Part shown: piece by piece, positions 28,932 to 36,802 of the stretch | Position numbering within the stretch: position 1 is the stretch's first letter | How the letters are laid out: every line of letters starts with the position of its first letter | Assembly (NCBI GenBank): GCA_910574935.1 | Contig: CAJTCU010000007.1 | Span: 62,001 to 126,000, forward strand | DNA from: Oscillospiraceae bacterium | GTDB taxonomy: Bacteria; Bacillota; Clostridia; Oscillospirales; Acutalibacteraceae | Reading direction: 5' to 3' | Length of the DNA stretch: 64,000 nt | Notes under the pieces: generated by a model | The model's database searches: none | What the model was told of the DNA's origin: nothing | The model's input: the letters and a program-made list of their open reading frames with translations, nothing else | Position numbers and translations under genes: made by a program

Positions 28932-29268
28932 CTTGCATCGCTCCTTTAATTTCTATAATCGCATCCGTCAGTTGCTTCCATTCCACACACATGGCGGCCA
29001 GATATTCCCGGCCCTGATCTGTAATACTGTAATACTTTCGAGGCGGCAGACCCTCTGTGGTCTCCTGCCAAAAAGAAGTAAGAAATCCTTCCTTCATCAA
29101 CCGCCGGAGCAGCGGGTAGATCGTACTCTCCTTCACCGCCAGACTAGGCCGGGTCTCTAGGGCGCTGATCAACTGGTAGCCATAACAGGGGGCCTGGCGA
29201 ATCATCAGCAGAATACAGAGTTCAAGCGTTCCCCTGCGAATTTGTACCTTCCAATCGTCCAAACTCAT
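28924..29268 (-). CDS. PadR family transcriptional regulator
   Basis: The 114-residue protein is a short PadR: winged helix from about residue 8 (IRRGTLELCILLMIRQAPCYGYQL) through the wing (PPRKYYSITDQGREYL), ending in a single C-terminal dimerisation helix. AAGGAGGTGAT precedes the ATG, the strongest site in this cluster. It heads the minus-strand set PadR, DUF1700, response regulator, ABC transporter, kinase. Autorepression is likely because a partly palindromic element overlaps its promoter. Confidence 0.9.
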   Translation of the reverse strand: MSLDDWKVQIRRGTLELCILLMIRQAPCYGYQLISALETRPSLAVKESTIYPLLRRLMKEGFLTSFWQETTEGLPPRKYYSITDQGREYLAAMCVEWKQLTDAIIEIKGAMQDE

Positions 29269-29286
29269 AGCGTATCACCTCCTTAT

Positions 29287-29320
29287 AGTACATCGTACCA
29301 CATAGTATATTGGTTGTCAA
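29287..29320 (-). promoter_or_regulatory. padR promoter with overlapping operator-like repeat
   Basis: Read on the minus strand, TTGACA (29320-29315) and TACGAT (29297-29292) are 17 bases apart. The -10 region is embedded in the inverted repeat GTAC-GAT-GTAC, flanked by ACTAT and ACTATA, a likely self-binding site for PadR. Confidence 0.6.
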
Positions 29321-29422
29321 GCATCCAGTGAAAACTTTTTAAAGCGGACTCACTCTGTATGGACAACATTCCCTTGTCTAAATAATTGCCCCGTCTGCCG
29401 GCCAGTAAAGCGGAGCCGTATT

Positions 29423-29462
29423 AAAAAATTAGCGGCACAGCATCCAAAATGCCATACCGCTT
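29423..29462 (-). terminator. Terminator of the aroF-tyrA-aroB operon
   Basis: On the minus strand, AGCGGTATGGCAT pairs imperfectly with ATGCTGTGCCGCT across a five-base loop, followed by TAATTTTTTAA. It lies 12 bases after the aroB stop. Confidence 0.7.
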
Positions 29463-29473
29463 GATTAGAATTT

Positions 29474-30520
29474 CTATTTTAAAGCCCTTCGTAGTTCTTC
29501 CCGAGTAATGGGAGAAATTACACTCTCACCGATCTCTTTAATAAAGATAAACCGCAGCGTGTCGCCGTCACTCTTCTTGTCTAGGGCCGTGGACTCCACT
29601 ATCTCATCGGCACGGAACTGAGTGCTGGTGGGCAAACCATACCGCTCAAGAACCTGAGCAATTCTTTTTCCGGTACCGGATCGAGTTATCCCTAGCCTTT
29701 CTCCGGCTTGACAAGCCAGTACCATACCGATGCCCACCGCCTCGCCGTGTGAAAGCTCCCGGAATTGATGGAGCTTCTCTAGCGCGTGACCGCAGGTGTG
29801 TCCAAAGTTAAGAATCATTCTCCGTCCGGTATCTCGGGTGTCGGCCTCTACAAAATCTCGCTTAATCGACACAGACCGTGCCACCACTTGCTCTATATTG
29901 TCCAGAGCCGCCCCCTGCTCCAAGGACGCGAACAACTCGGGATCAGCAATGCATCCATGCTTAATGACCTCGCCTAAGCCATCGTTAAAGAAATGGTTTG
30001 GTAATGTAGAGAGGGCCGTGGGGTCGCTGATCACCGCAATCGGTTGGTGGAAAGCACCCACCAAATTTTTTCCAAAAGGCAGATCGACACCAGTCTTTCC
30101 CCCTATACTGGCGTCGGCCTGGGCCACCAGGCTGGTAGGCACCTGGATGAAGTCCATCCCTCGCAAAAAAGTGGCCGCCGCAAAGCCGCCCATATCGCCA
30201 GTAACACCGCCCCCCAAAGTAACAATAAGGTCTGTGCGGGTAAAGCCAGACTGAGCCAACGCCATATACATGCTCATAATGGTCTCCATTTTTTTGTTTT
30301 CCTCTCCGGCTGGAAAAACAAAGCGGCTTGTCTCAAAACCAGCAGACTCTAGGGAAGCAAGAACCCTCTGCCCATACAGAGGCATTACGTTGGTTTCTGT
30401 GATTAGCATGGCCTTTGTACCAACTTTTTTCAGTTGAGCTGCAATGGTGCCCACTTGGTCCAAGGACTCGTTCTCTACTGTCACAATGTAGGGCCTTTGG
30501 GTTTTTACCTCTATTTTCAT
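29474..30520 (-). CDS. aroB: 3-dehydroquinate synthase
   Basis: The 348-residue protein is AroB, which cyclises DAHP to 3-dehydroquinate with NAD and a divalent metal. Conserved elements are the NAD-binding GGGVTGDMGGFAAATFLRGM (near 103-122), IQVPTSLVAQADASIGGKTGVD (near 124-145) with the substrate lysine, and the metal ligands in LNFGHTCGHALE (near 243-254) and the histidine of LSHGEAVGIGM. AAGGAG precedes the ATG. It is the third gene after aroF and tyrA, 95 bases after the latter. Confidence 0.95.
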   Translation of the reverse strand: MKIEVKTQRPYIVTVENESLDQVGTIAAQLKKVGTKAMLITETNVMPLYGQRVLASLESAGFETSRFVFPAGEENKKMETIMSMYMALAQSGFTRTDLIVTLGGGVTGDMGGFAAATFLRGMDFIQVPTSLVAQADASIGGKTGVDLPFGKNLVGAFHQPIAVISDPTALSTLPNHFFNDGLGEVIKHGCIADPELFASLEQGAALDNIEQVVARSVSIKRDFVEADTRDTGRRMILNFGHTCGHALEKLHQFRELSHGEAVGIGMVLACQAGERLGITRSGTGKRIAQVLERYGLPTSTQFRADEIVESTALDKKSDGDTLRFIFIKEIGESVISPITREELRRALK

Positions 30521-30615
30521 GTTGAACTCCTTCTGTATTCATGCCTTTTAGCGTGAGATTGCGGCGAAGAGTGTTTCAGCTTTAGCCCGGGGATTTCCCC
30601 TCTTTAGCCTCTCGC

Positions 30616-31443
30616 TTATCCGAACTGCTGTTTTACCTCTGCTGCTTTGCGCAGTAACCGTTGCAGTTGTTTTTCGTCGCCATCTGCTACCGCATCCCGA
30701 ATCCTTGTTAAATTATCCCTTAGTAGATCCAGTTCCTCCACTAGTGCCTCCTGATTGTCTAAAAACAGCCGGCTCCATAGAACATCGTTGATATTCGCCA
30801 CCCGGGAAACATCCCGATAGCTGCCTGCGGAAAACCCTTTATGCCCTGGACATTGGGGGCTCATTACATAACCACAGGCCAGGGCATGGGGTACCTGGGA
30901 GGTAAATGCGATCATTTGGTCATGCCGCTGGGCAGTGGTATGCTCTATATGGCCAAAGCCCATAGCAGCCGCCAGAGTTTCCACTCGCTCTACAGCCCAA
31001 TCCGGTGCGCCTGTCTCCACCAATATATAGGAGGCTCCCACAAAAATACTGGGATCACTGAACGCAAACCCACTTCGCTCTTTTCCTGCCATGGGATGTC
31101 CTGCCACAAAAGTGTACCGGATTCCTCTGGCCAGCCGTGCTATGCCCTGACAGACCACCGTCTTTACTCCACAGGTATCTGTAAGCACACAGCCCTCCTT
31201 CAGCAAAGGGCCGTATACCTCTGCAAACTCCAAAACGGCCCGCGGGTATACGCACAGGTATACCACATCCGCAGTTTTCAAGTCCTCCATTCCTGCCTTG
31301 CCGTCGATGGCGCCACAGGAGCAGGCATCCAGCAATGACTCCTCATGGGTATCCATGCCCAGTACGCAATGCCCCGTGTTCTGCTTCAATGACTTAGCAA
31401 TAGATCCGCCAATTAGCCCCAGCCCTACAACGACAACTTTCAT
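30616..31443 (-). CDS. tyrA: Prephenate dehydrogenase
   Basis: The 275-residue product is a TyrA-type dehydrogenase forming 4-hydroxyphenylpyruvate for tyrosine synthesis. The Rossmann glycine loop VVGLGLIGGS is near residues 5-14. The region VAGHPMAGKERSGF (near 129-142) holds the conserved active-site histidine segment, and FTSQVPHALA is near 193. No C-terminal ACT domain is present, so it is the short form. The open frame runs seven codons further up, but ATG 31443 overlaps the aroF stop as ATGA, giving coupling. Confidence 0.93.
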   Translation of the reverse strand: MKVVVVGLGLIGGSIAKSLKQNTGHCVLGMDTHEESLLDACSCGAIDGKAGMEDLKTADVVYLCVYPRAVLEFAEVYGPLLKEGCVLTDTCGVKTVVCQGIARLARGIRYTFVAGHPMAGKERSGFAFSDPSIFVGASYILVETGAPDWAVERVETLAAAMGFGHIEHTTAQRHDQMIAFTSQVPHALACGYVMSPQCPGHKGFSAGSYRDVSRVANINDVLWSRLFLDNQEALVEELDLLRDNLTRIRDAVADGDEKQLQRLLRKAAEVKQQFG

Positions 31444-32453
31444 AGGGCATGTACCGCATTCCATACCCGGCCTACCTTTTTAGCCAGGCTGTCAAACTGA
31501 GCTGGAGTAATAGACTGTGCTCCATCGCAAAGGGCGTGGCTAGGGTCATTGTGGACCTCAATAATTAATCCATCGGCCCCAATGGCGGCAGCTGAAATGG
31601 CCAAAGGCTCGATCAACCAGTTAACGCCGCTGGCATGGCTGGGGTCCACTACAACAGGCAGATGAGAAAGACGCTTAATTACCGGAACGGCGGAAATATC
31701 CAGGGTATTCCGGGTCATAGTCTCATAGGTACGAATGCCCCGTTCGCAAAGAATAACCTGTTCGTTTCCCCCAGCCATGATATATTCTGCACTCATTAAT
31801 AGTTCCTCAATAGTATTAGCAAGGCCCCGCTTTAGCAGGATGGGCTTATCTATTCGTCCTAACTGCTTGAGCAGTTCAAAATTTTGCATGTTCCTGGCCC
31901 CTACTTGAATAATATCCACATCGTCAAACAGGGACAGATGCTCAATACTCATAATCTCGGTGACAATGGGCAGCCCCGTCTTTTTCTTTGCTTCCGAAAG
32001 CAGCTCCAGGCCCTCGGCCTTCATACCTTGAAAGGCATAGGGCGAAGTGCGGGGCTTGAAAGCACCTCCCCGCAGGAAAGCAGCTCCAGAGGCCTTGACG
32101 CTTTCCGCTATGCCGCAGATCTGCGCTTCGCTCTCCACCGAGCAAGGCCCAGCGATCAGTGTCAGGCCTCCCCCGCCAATCTGCTGTCCCCCTGGCAATG
32201 TAACCGCAGTATCCTCTGGATGAAATTTTCTATTGGCCTTTTTATAGGGCTCCTGTACCCGGCGTACGGCCTCCACCACATCTTGGGCGGCAATGTATTC
32301 ATCATCTATCACGGTAGTATCTCCAATAAGCCCTAGTACCGTGCTGTGCGCGCCTACCCAGGTATTAACGGTCACATCGTAACGGCTGGTCAGCTTTTTC
32401 ATAAAGTCATCCACTTTTTCTTGAAGTTGGTTGGGCTTGAGTACAATAATCAT
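31440..32453 (-). CDS. aroF: DAHP synthase (3-deoxy-7-phosphoheptulonate synthase), type Ib
   Basis: This 337-residue enzyme commits PEP and erythrose 4-phosphate to aromatic synthesis. It has the N-terminal ferredoxin-like regulatory domain of the Thermotoga type (MIIVLKPNQLQEKVDDFMKKL) and the KDO8P/DAHP barrel (LIAGPCSVES near 105; GAFKPRTSPYAFQG near 130; VVDPSHASG near 273). No chorismate mutase domain is fused. ATG 32453 has AGGAG at the right distance. The reading frame stays open upstream through the terminator to a stop at 32627, which is probably fortuitous. It is the first structural gene behind the leader peptide and attenuator. Confidence 0.93.
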   Translation of the reverse strand: MIIVLKPNQLQEKVDDFMKKLTSRYDVTVNTWVGAHSTVLGLIGDTTVIDDEYIAAQDVVEAVRRVQEPYKKANRKFHPEDTAVTLPGGQQIGGGGLTLIAGPCSVESEAQICGIAESVKASGAAFLRGGAFKPRTSPYAFQGMKAEGLELLSEAKKKTGLPIVTEIMSIEHLSLFDDVDIIQVGARNMQNFELLKQLGRIDKPILLKRGLANTIEELLMSAEYIMAGGNEQVILCERGIRTYETMTRNTLDISAVPVIKRLSHLPVVVDPSHASGVNWLIEPLAISAAAIGADGLIIEVHNDPSHALCDGAQSITPAQFDSLAKKVGRVWNAVHAL

Positions 32454-32524
32454 ATTCATTCTCCTAACAAAAATTTTTGCAAGATCGGAAACGGTGTTGT
32501 TCAACGTTTTGACAACTCTGAACA

Positions 32525-32551
32525 CAAAAAAGCGGAGCGCCACGGCTCCGC
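32525..32551 (-). terminator. Attenuator terminator in the aroF leader
   Basis: On the minus strand, GCGGAGC (32551-32545) pairs perfectly with GCTCCGC (32538-32532) and is followed by TTTTTTGTG. It lies 72 bases before the aroF start and about 53 bases after the aromatic leader peptide, so it would stop transcription before the structural genes. Its position inside the transcript argues for regulated attenuation rather than end-of-operon termination. Confidence 0.8.
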
Positions 32552-32604
32552 AAATATAAATCTCTATCTTCTTGTCTACTACAGACAGGTCGTAGCAACA
32601 TGGT

Positions 32605-32709
32605 TCAAGAGGAAACGCCGCCGTCTATTCCATTGTACGCACAAAAAACTCGCGCGGTAAATCGCAAGCTAAAATAATAATAAAATCGTTTTGCACGGTA
32701 AATAGCCAT
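32605..32709 (-). CDS. Aromatic leader peptide of the aroF operon
   Basis: This small gene encodes 34 residues with nine aromatic ones: Tyr at 4, 10, 11, 12 and 25 and Phe at 9, 13, 17 and 22, including the run RFYYYF. GAAAGGA lies upstream of the ATG, and the consensus promoter is 46 bases before it. The peptide stop (TGA, 32605-32607) precedes an intrinsic terminator. Its layout matches ribosome-mediated attenuation leaders such as pheA or trp leaders, where stalling at aromatic codons favours an antiterminator. The coding frame and aromatic run are seen; the mechanism is inferred. I do not know of this peptide having been described in this organism. Confidence 0.75.
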   Translation of the reverse strand: MAIYRAKRFYYYFSLRFTARVFCAYNGIDGGVSS

Positions 32710-32754
32710 AGACAGAGATGTCCTTTCTATGCAATATCTTTATCTTTGAATTTC

Positions 32755-32783
32755 ATTTTATCTCAAATGTACTGTCTTGTCAA
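32755..32783 (-). promoter_or_regulatory. SigA-type promoter of the aroF operon
   Basis: On the minus strand, TTGACA (32783-32778) and TAAAAT (32760-32755) are separated by 17 bases. Transcription would start near 32748, giving a leader of about 295 bases before aroF. The -35 box begins nine bases past the aroK stop codon. Confidence 0.85.
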
Positions 32784-32791
32784 GTGCTTTT

Positions 32792-33325
32792 TCATTCACC
32801 ATCACTGGTCTGGACCCAGTGCGCATAGGCTGTTTCCACCCGCCGGGCCACTGTTAGAGGCGGAGCACCTGCGTCTACCGTTAGGTCCGCAGCTGTTTGG
32901 TATAAAGGACAACGCTTTTCATGAAGCATAGCAATCACCTGCCGCCGGTCCGGCACTTGCAGCAGTGGACGTCGCTTGTCCCGCTTTAGACGTTCCTGGA
33001 GCGCAGCTAGGGGAACATCCAAAAAAATAATGACTCCGCCTTTTTCGTGAAAGGCCTCCACATTCTTTTCGGCCAGTACCGTACCCCCGCCACTGGCAAT
33101 AATCTGCTGCTTTTTTTCTGCGATTTCTCGCACAGCCTGGGTCTCCCGCCAACGAAAACCGTCTTCACCATATTTTGCAAAAATCTCCGAGACTGTCATG
33201 CCCTCCCGGGCCTCAATGTACTGGTCCAAATCGCAAAATTCCCGTTCCATTAGTTTTGCCAGCCACCGGCCCACACTGGTCTTTCCGCAGCCCATAAAGC
33301 CGCAGAGGATGATATTTCCACTCAT
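32792..33325 (-). CDS. aroK: Shikimate kinase
   Basis: The 177-residue kinase phosphorylates shikimate at O3. The P-loop is GFMGCGKTS (9-17), the substrate-binding aspartate/arginine segment includes DLDQYIEAREG (near 33-43) and GFRWRETQAV (near 56-65), and the Walker-B-like glycine motif is ASGGGTVLAE (near 77-86). The ATG overlaps the aroE stop by four bases. It ends just before the aroF promoter, so aroE-aroK form their own transcript upstream of the attenuated operon. Confidence 0.94.
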   Translation of the reverse strand: MSGNIILCGFMGCGKTSVGRWLAKLMEREFCDLDQYIEAREGMTVSEIFAKYGEDGFRWRETQAVREIAEKKQQIIASGGGTVLAEKNVEAFHEKGGVIIFLDVPLAALQERLKRDKRRPLLQVPDRRQVIAMLHEKRCPLYQTAADLTVDAGAPPLTVARRVETAYAHWVQTSDGE

Positions 33326-34230
33326 GACCGGCCTCCAAACAGCCGCTCCATCTCTTTCTGAGCGTCCTGGATCAGCCGCAAAAGATCCTCATTGCGGAAC
33401 TCTGTGTCATACCATATCTTGTGGGAATACGCCGCCTGGCATACCAACATCCCCATGCCGGGCACGGTTTTCGCACCCAACCCGCGGGCTTTTTTTAGCA
33501 GCGCCGTCTCAGTGGGGTTATAGACCGCATCGAACACCGCGCTACACCGGGCCACCACCCGCTCGCTCACAGGGCAGGCCTCCCAGTGGGGATACATGCC
33601 CACGCTGGTGGCGTTTACCAGCAGGCCATAGCGGCAGGGGGGCTCCTCCTCCAGCTCCCGGTAGCTTTCTACCGTGACCAAGAAGCGCTGGTCCCCCCGG
33701 CCCCGGGCAAACTCCGCCAGCTTATTGGCCAACTCCATCGCCTTTTCGTAGGAACCCTCCCGGTGGACCAGGGTGATGTCAAAATCCTTATGCTGGATCG
33801 CCGCCTGAAAAGCTACGGCCTTGGCCGCACCGCCGCTACCCAGAATCAGCACTTTCCGGCGGAAATCCAGACCGTGGATAGCCAGAGATACCGCCGCGCC
33901 GGCGCCATCGGTGGTATAGCCGTAAAGCCTGCCGTCCACCACCTTTACGGTGTTCACCGAGCCGCATAGCTTCGCGCTCTCGCACATATCCTCAAGGTAA
34001 GGTATGATAGCTGTCTTATGGGGGATGGTAACGTTAAAGCAATCCAGTTCCCGCAGTTTTGGTAACGCCGCTTTCAAATCTGGCACATCCAGCACCTGAT
34101 ACTCCATTGGAATGTTGGATAGCTCAAATAGGCGTTTCTGAATAAAAGGCGACATGGTATGCCCAATGGGGTGGCCAATCACCCCTGCTCGGACAGCCGC
34201 CTTGCCGGCGGCCATCTTTTGTGTGATCAT
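33322..34230 (-). CDS. aroE: Shikimate dehydrogenase
   Basis: The 302-residue protein reduces 3-dehydroshikimate to shikimate with NADPH. Substrate-site motifs are GVIGHPIGHTMSP (near 16-28) and NVTIPHKTAIIPYL (near 67-80), with TDGAGAAVSL near 112, a Rossmann loop ILGSGGAAKAV (near 129-139) and NATSVGMYP near 208. ATG 34230 is preferred; the frame opens 13 codons earlier. The gene overlaps aroK by four bases. Confidence 0.93.
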   Translation of the reverse strand: MITQKMAAGKAAVRAGVIGHPIGHTMSPFIQKRLFELSNIPMEYQVLDVPDLKAALPKLRELDCFNVTIPHKTAIIPYLEDMCESAKLCGSVNTVKVVDGRLYGYTTDGAGAAVSLAIHGLDFRRKVLILGSGGAAKAVAFQAAIQHKDFDITLVHREGSYEKAMELANKLAEFARGRGDQRFLVTVESYRELEEEPPCRYGLLVNATSVGMYPHWEACPVSERVVARCSAVFDAVYNPTETALLKKARGLGAKTVPGMGMLVCQAAYSHKIWYDTEFRNEDLLRLIQDAQKEMERLFGGRS

Positions 34231-34384
34231 GGAGATTTTCCCTCTTCCTTTCTGGATTTTGTGGACCATAGCCGGGAAAAAGGCCCAAATATGGATTTTT
34301 TTTCATTTCATAGTTGACAAAGGGCCACGCAGTAAATAAAATGAAAGGGATAGATGTACTCACCGTAAGCTCCGGTATGGGACT

Positions 34385-34413
34385 ATTATAGCACAGGCGT
34401 GCAGGTTTGTCCA
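34385..34413 (-). promoter_or_regulatory. SigA-type promoter for aroE-aroK
   Basis: On the minus strand, TGGACA (34413-34408) and a perfect TATAAT (34390-34385) are 17 bases apart. The untranslated leader before aroE would be about 148 bases. Confidence 0.75.
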
Positions 34414-34507
34414 TCATCACTCACAGCGGCTCAAGCTGTTAGGGAATCCGTCCCGTTGGACTGGACTCCCACAAATATGAAATATCTAAAATTAGGAGGC
34501 AGCAAAG

Positions 34508-34741
34508 ATGGTTCTGGAAAAAATTAAAACAATACTCAGTGAGCAGTTCAGTGTAGAAGAAAGTGAGATCTCTCCTGATACTCTTTTGGAGGACGACCTG
34601 GGGGCCGACTCCTTGGATGTCGTGGACCTGCTGATGACCATTGAGGACGATTTTGAGGTGGAGATTCCCGACGAAGAGGTAGAAAATATCAAGACCGTGG
34701 GCGCGCTGGTAGAGTACATCGAGAGCCATTCTCAGGACTAA
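34508..34741 (+). CDS. acpP: Acyl carrier protein
   Basis: The 77-residue acidic protein is a typical ACP carrying the growing chain in fatty acid synthesis. The phosphopantetheine attachment site is GADSLDVVDL with Ser35, and helices II and III (LLMTIEDDFEVEIPDEEVENIKTV) are canonical. AGGAGG precedes the ATG. No other fatty acid genes are adjacent, and a terminator follows directly, so it is monocistronic here. Confidence 0.95.
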   Translation: MVLEKIKTILSEQFSVEESEISPDTLLEDDLGADSLDVVDLLMTIEDDFEVEIPDEEVENIKTVGALVEYIESHSQD

Positions 34742-34753
34742 GCCCCGCTTTCG

Positions 34754-34785
34754 GCCCGCGGCAGACCTTTTGCCCGGGCTTTTTT
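34754..34785 (+). terminator. Intrinsic terminator of acpP
   Basis: GCCCG-C-GGCA pairs with TGCC-CGGGC (one bulged C, seven-base loop), followed by TTTTTT, starting 13 bases past the acpP stop. Confidence 0.8.
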
Positions 34786-34798
34786 CATCTTTCTAAAC

Positions 34799-34965
34799 CA
34801 GCGGCGGCCTTTGTCACCATTGTTCTAAACTCTGACAATGTACAGAACACTTATGAGGCGCTTAAGGCCAAGGGCCTTGAAATCGACCCGTCCAAAACCG
34901 CTGTCTGGGGCGTTCAGGAGCTAACCTTCCAGGACCCGGACAGTAATGAGATGGGATTTCCCTAG
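34799..34965 (+). pseudogene. C-terminal relic of a VOC/glyoxalase-like protein
   Basis: A frame without a start codon encodes about 54 residues reading VTIVLNSDNVQNTYEALKAKG, then WGVQELTFQDPDSNEMGF, and stops at 34965. This is the recognisable C-terminal half of a vicinal-oxygen-chelate (glyoxalase/bleomycin-resistance) domain, including the FxDPDxN signature and a tail where the last metal-ligand glutamate normally lies (NEMGF). The N-terminal half is missing, replaced by the acpP terminator region. It is therefore a fragment, not a functional gene. A hairpin terminator (34970-35001) still follows it. Confidence 0.7.
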
Positions 34966-34969
34966 TGAC

Positions 34970-35001
34970 AAAAAGAGCCCCTTTGACTGGGGCTTTTTCT
35001 T
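34970..35001 (+). terminator. Terminator following the VOC relic
   Basis: AGCCCC pairs with GGGGCT across TTTGACT, flanked by AAAAAG and TTTTTCTTTT, so it can act in either direction. Confidence 0.75.
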
Positions 35002-35055
35002 TTGCATCGGTCTGGCCTGCTCATAAAATCGCACCCGGTTTTTTGCGCAAATTCC

Positions 35056-35084
35056 TTGCAAATCCCTACCGTTCCCGTTATAAT
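35056..35084 (+). promoter_or_regulatory. SigA-type promoter for proS
   Basis: TTGCAA (35056-35061) and TATAAT (35079-35084) are 17 bases apart, 35 bases before the proS start codon. Confidence 0.8.
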
Positions 35085-35118
35085 GAGTAGGAATACGCAA
35101 TCGGAAAGGACGATGGAT

Positions 35119-36558
35119 ATGGCACAACAAAAAAAGATGGTAGAGGCCATCACCTCTATGGATGAGGACTTTACCCAGTGGTATACCGATGTAGTAAAAA
35201 AGGCCGAGCTGGCCGACTACTCCAGCGTAAAGGGCTGCATTGTGTACGAGCCTTACGGCTATGCCATTTGGGAGAACATCCAGCATGAGATGGACGTCCG
35301 CTTTAAAAAGCTGGGTGTGCGGAATGTCTGTATGCCCATGCTTATTCCCGAGAGCCTGCTGCAAAAGGAAAAGGACCACATTGACGGCTTCGCCCCCGAG
35401 TGCGCCGTGGTAACCCAGGGGGGCGGTGAAGACCTAAGCGAAAAGCTGTACATCCGCCCTACCAGCGAAGTGTTGTTTTGTGAGCATTACCAGAAGGTGA
35501 TCCACTCTTATCGAGACTTGCCCAAGCTGTATAACCAGTGGTGTTCGGTAGTACGCTGGGAAAAGACTACACGGCCATTCCTGCGAGGTATGGAGTTTTT
35601 GTGGCAAGAGGGTCATACCATGCACGAAACCCCCGAGGAGGCCCAGGAATTCGCCCTAAAAATGCTACGGGTATACGAAGAGGTTTATCGGGACGTGCTG
35701 GCTATACCCCCTGTAGTGGGCAAAAAGACGGAAAAGGAGAAGTTCGCCGGGGCCGAGGCCACCTATACCCTGGAACCCATGATGCACAATGGCGTGGCCC
35801 TTCAGGGCGGCACCACCCATTACTTTGGCGATGGCTTTGCTAAAGCTTTTGGGATTGCTTTCACCGGTCGGGACAATCAGCTGAGCGCCCCCTTCCAGAC
35901 CTCCTGGGGCATGAGCACCCGGCTCATCGGTGCGGTGATTATGGTTCACGGAGATGACAGCGGCCTGGTATTGCCCCCCAAGGTGGCTCCTGTACAGGTG
36001 GTTATTCTGCCCATTGCCATGCACAAGCCAGGAGTACTAGAAAAGGCTCGAGAGCTTTGTGAGCGCCTCTCGGAAAAATTCCGGGTAAAACTAGATGACA
36101 GCGATAACTCTCCCGGGTGGAAATTTTCGCAGTATGAGATGCAGGGCGTACCTCTGCGTCTAGAAATTGGTCCCAAAGACATCGAAAATAGCCAGTGTGT
36201 GCTGGTGCGCCGGGACAATCGAGCAAAGACTTTTGTCTCACTGGATCAGTTGGAAGAGACTATTACCCATAGCTTGGAAGAACTACACCAGGCTATGTAT
36301 CAAAAGGCCCAGGAAAACCTGGCACAAAAGACTCACGTGGCCACCACCCACGAAGAATTTTTGGATCTTGCAAAAAATAGGCCAGGCTTCATCAAGGCCA
36401 TGTGGTGCGGCGACAGTGCCTGCGAGGACCAGCTGAAAGACGAGACCGGCGGCGTAAAGAGCCGGTGTATTCCTTTTGAGGAGGAACCTGTTTCCGACGT
36501 ATGTGTCTGCTGCGGAAAGCCCGCTAAGCATATGCTATACTGGGGCCGTCAGTACTAA
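35119..36558 (+). CDS. proS: Prolyl-tRNA synthetase, type 3 (archaeal/eukaryote-like)
   Basis: This 479-residue class II synthetase charges tRNA-Pro. It is the short type without the bacterial editing insertion. Motif 2 lies around [23 protein letters not shown] (near 146-168), and the proline/ATP region includes [17 protein letters not shown] and [19 protein letters not shown] (near 255-274). The C-terminal domain has a zinc-type cysteine set (Cys in WCGDSAC and [19 protein letters not shown], ending in the characteristic terminal Tyr). ATG 35119 is eight bases after AAAGGA; the frame is open to 35002. It is monocistronic with its own promoter and terminator. Confidence 0.94.
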   Translation: MAQQKKMVEAITSMDEDFTQWYTDVVKKAELADYSSVKGCIVYEPYGYAIWENIQHEMDVRFKKLGVRNVCMPMLIPESLLQKEKDHIDGFAPECAVVTQGGGEDLSEKLYIRPTSEVLFCEHYQKVIHSYRDLPKLYNQWCSVVRWEKTTRPFLRGMEFLWQEGHTMHETPEEAQEFALKMLRVYEEVYRDVLAIPPVVGKKTEKEKFAGAEATYTLEPMMHNGVALQGGTTHYFGDGFAKAFGIAFTGRDNQLSAPFQTSWGMSTRLIGAVIMVHGDDSGLVLPPKVAPVQVVILPIAMHKPGVLEKARELCERLSEKFRVKLDDSDNSPGWKFSQYEMQGVPLRLEIGPKDIENSQCVLVRRDNRAKTFVSLDQLEETITHSLEELHQAMYQKAQENLAQKTHVATTHEEFLDLAKNRPGFIKAMWCGDSACEDQLKDETGGVKSRCIPFEEEPVSDVCVCCGKPAKHMLYWGRQY

Positions 36559-36571
36559 AGAATCGACTACT

Positions 36572-36612
36572 GAAGCCGTGTTCCTCTTTTGGAACATGGC
36601 TTCTTGTATTTC
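36572..36612 (+). terminator. Intrinsic terminator of proS
   Basis: GAAGCC-G-TGTTCC pairs with GGAACA-T-GGCTTC across a short loop and is followed by TTGTATTTC. Confidence 0.8.
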
Positions 36613-36712
36613 ATGAGATTTAACGTGGACTTGTTTTATTCCATCTGTAAAATAGGTGGGGAGACTCCTTGTACCCTTTTCAAAATTGTTATAGAAAAAT
36701 GCAATAATTTCC

Positions 36713-36773
36713 TTTACTTTTTAGGGCTGGTGATATACAATAGAAATTGTAATCCATATGCGTTTTCGCATAT
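36713..36773 (+). promoter_or_regulatory. Promoter and operator-like palindrome for sugar genes
   Basis: TTTACT (36713-36718) and TACAAT (36736-36741) are 17 bases apart. Just downstream, ATATGCG (36756-36762) and CGCATAT (36767-36773) form an inverted repeat around TTTT, at about +8 to +25. The position suits a repressor site for the dehydrogenase/isomerase pair. Confidence 0.55.
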
Positions 36774-36802
36774 AGCATATATGAATTTGGAGGATGATTC
36801 CC

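Noticed and set aside
34124-34420. Aromatic-rich frame in the aroE leader as a second attenuator
   Set aside because: The frame contains F, W and Y residues but runs on into aroE without a stop, and the only candidate hairpin has a five-base stem with a 36-base loop, too weak for a terminator.
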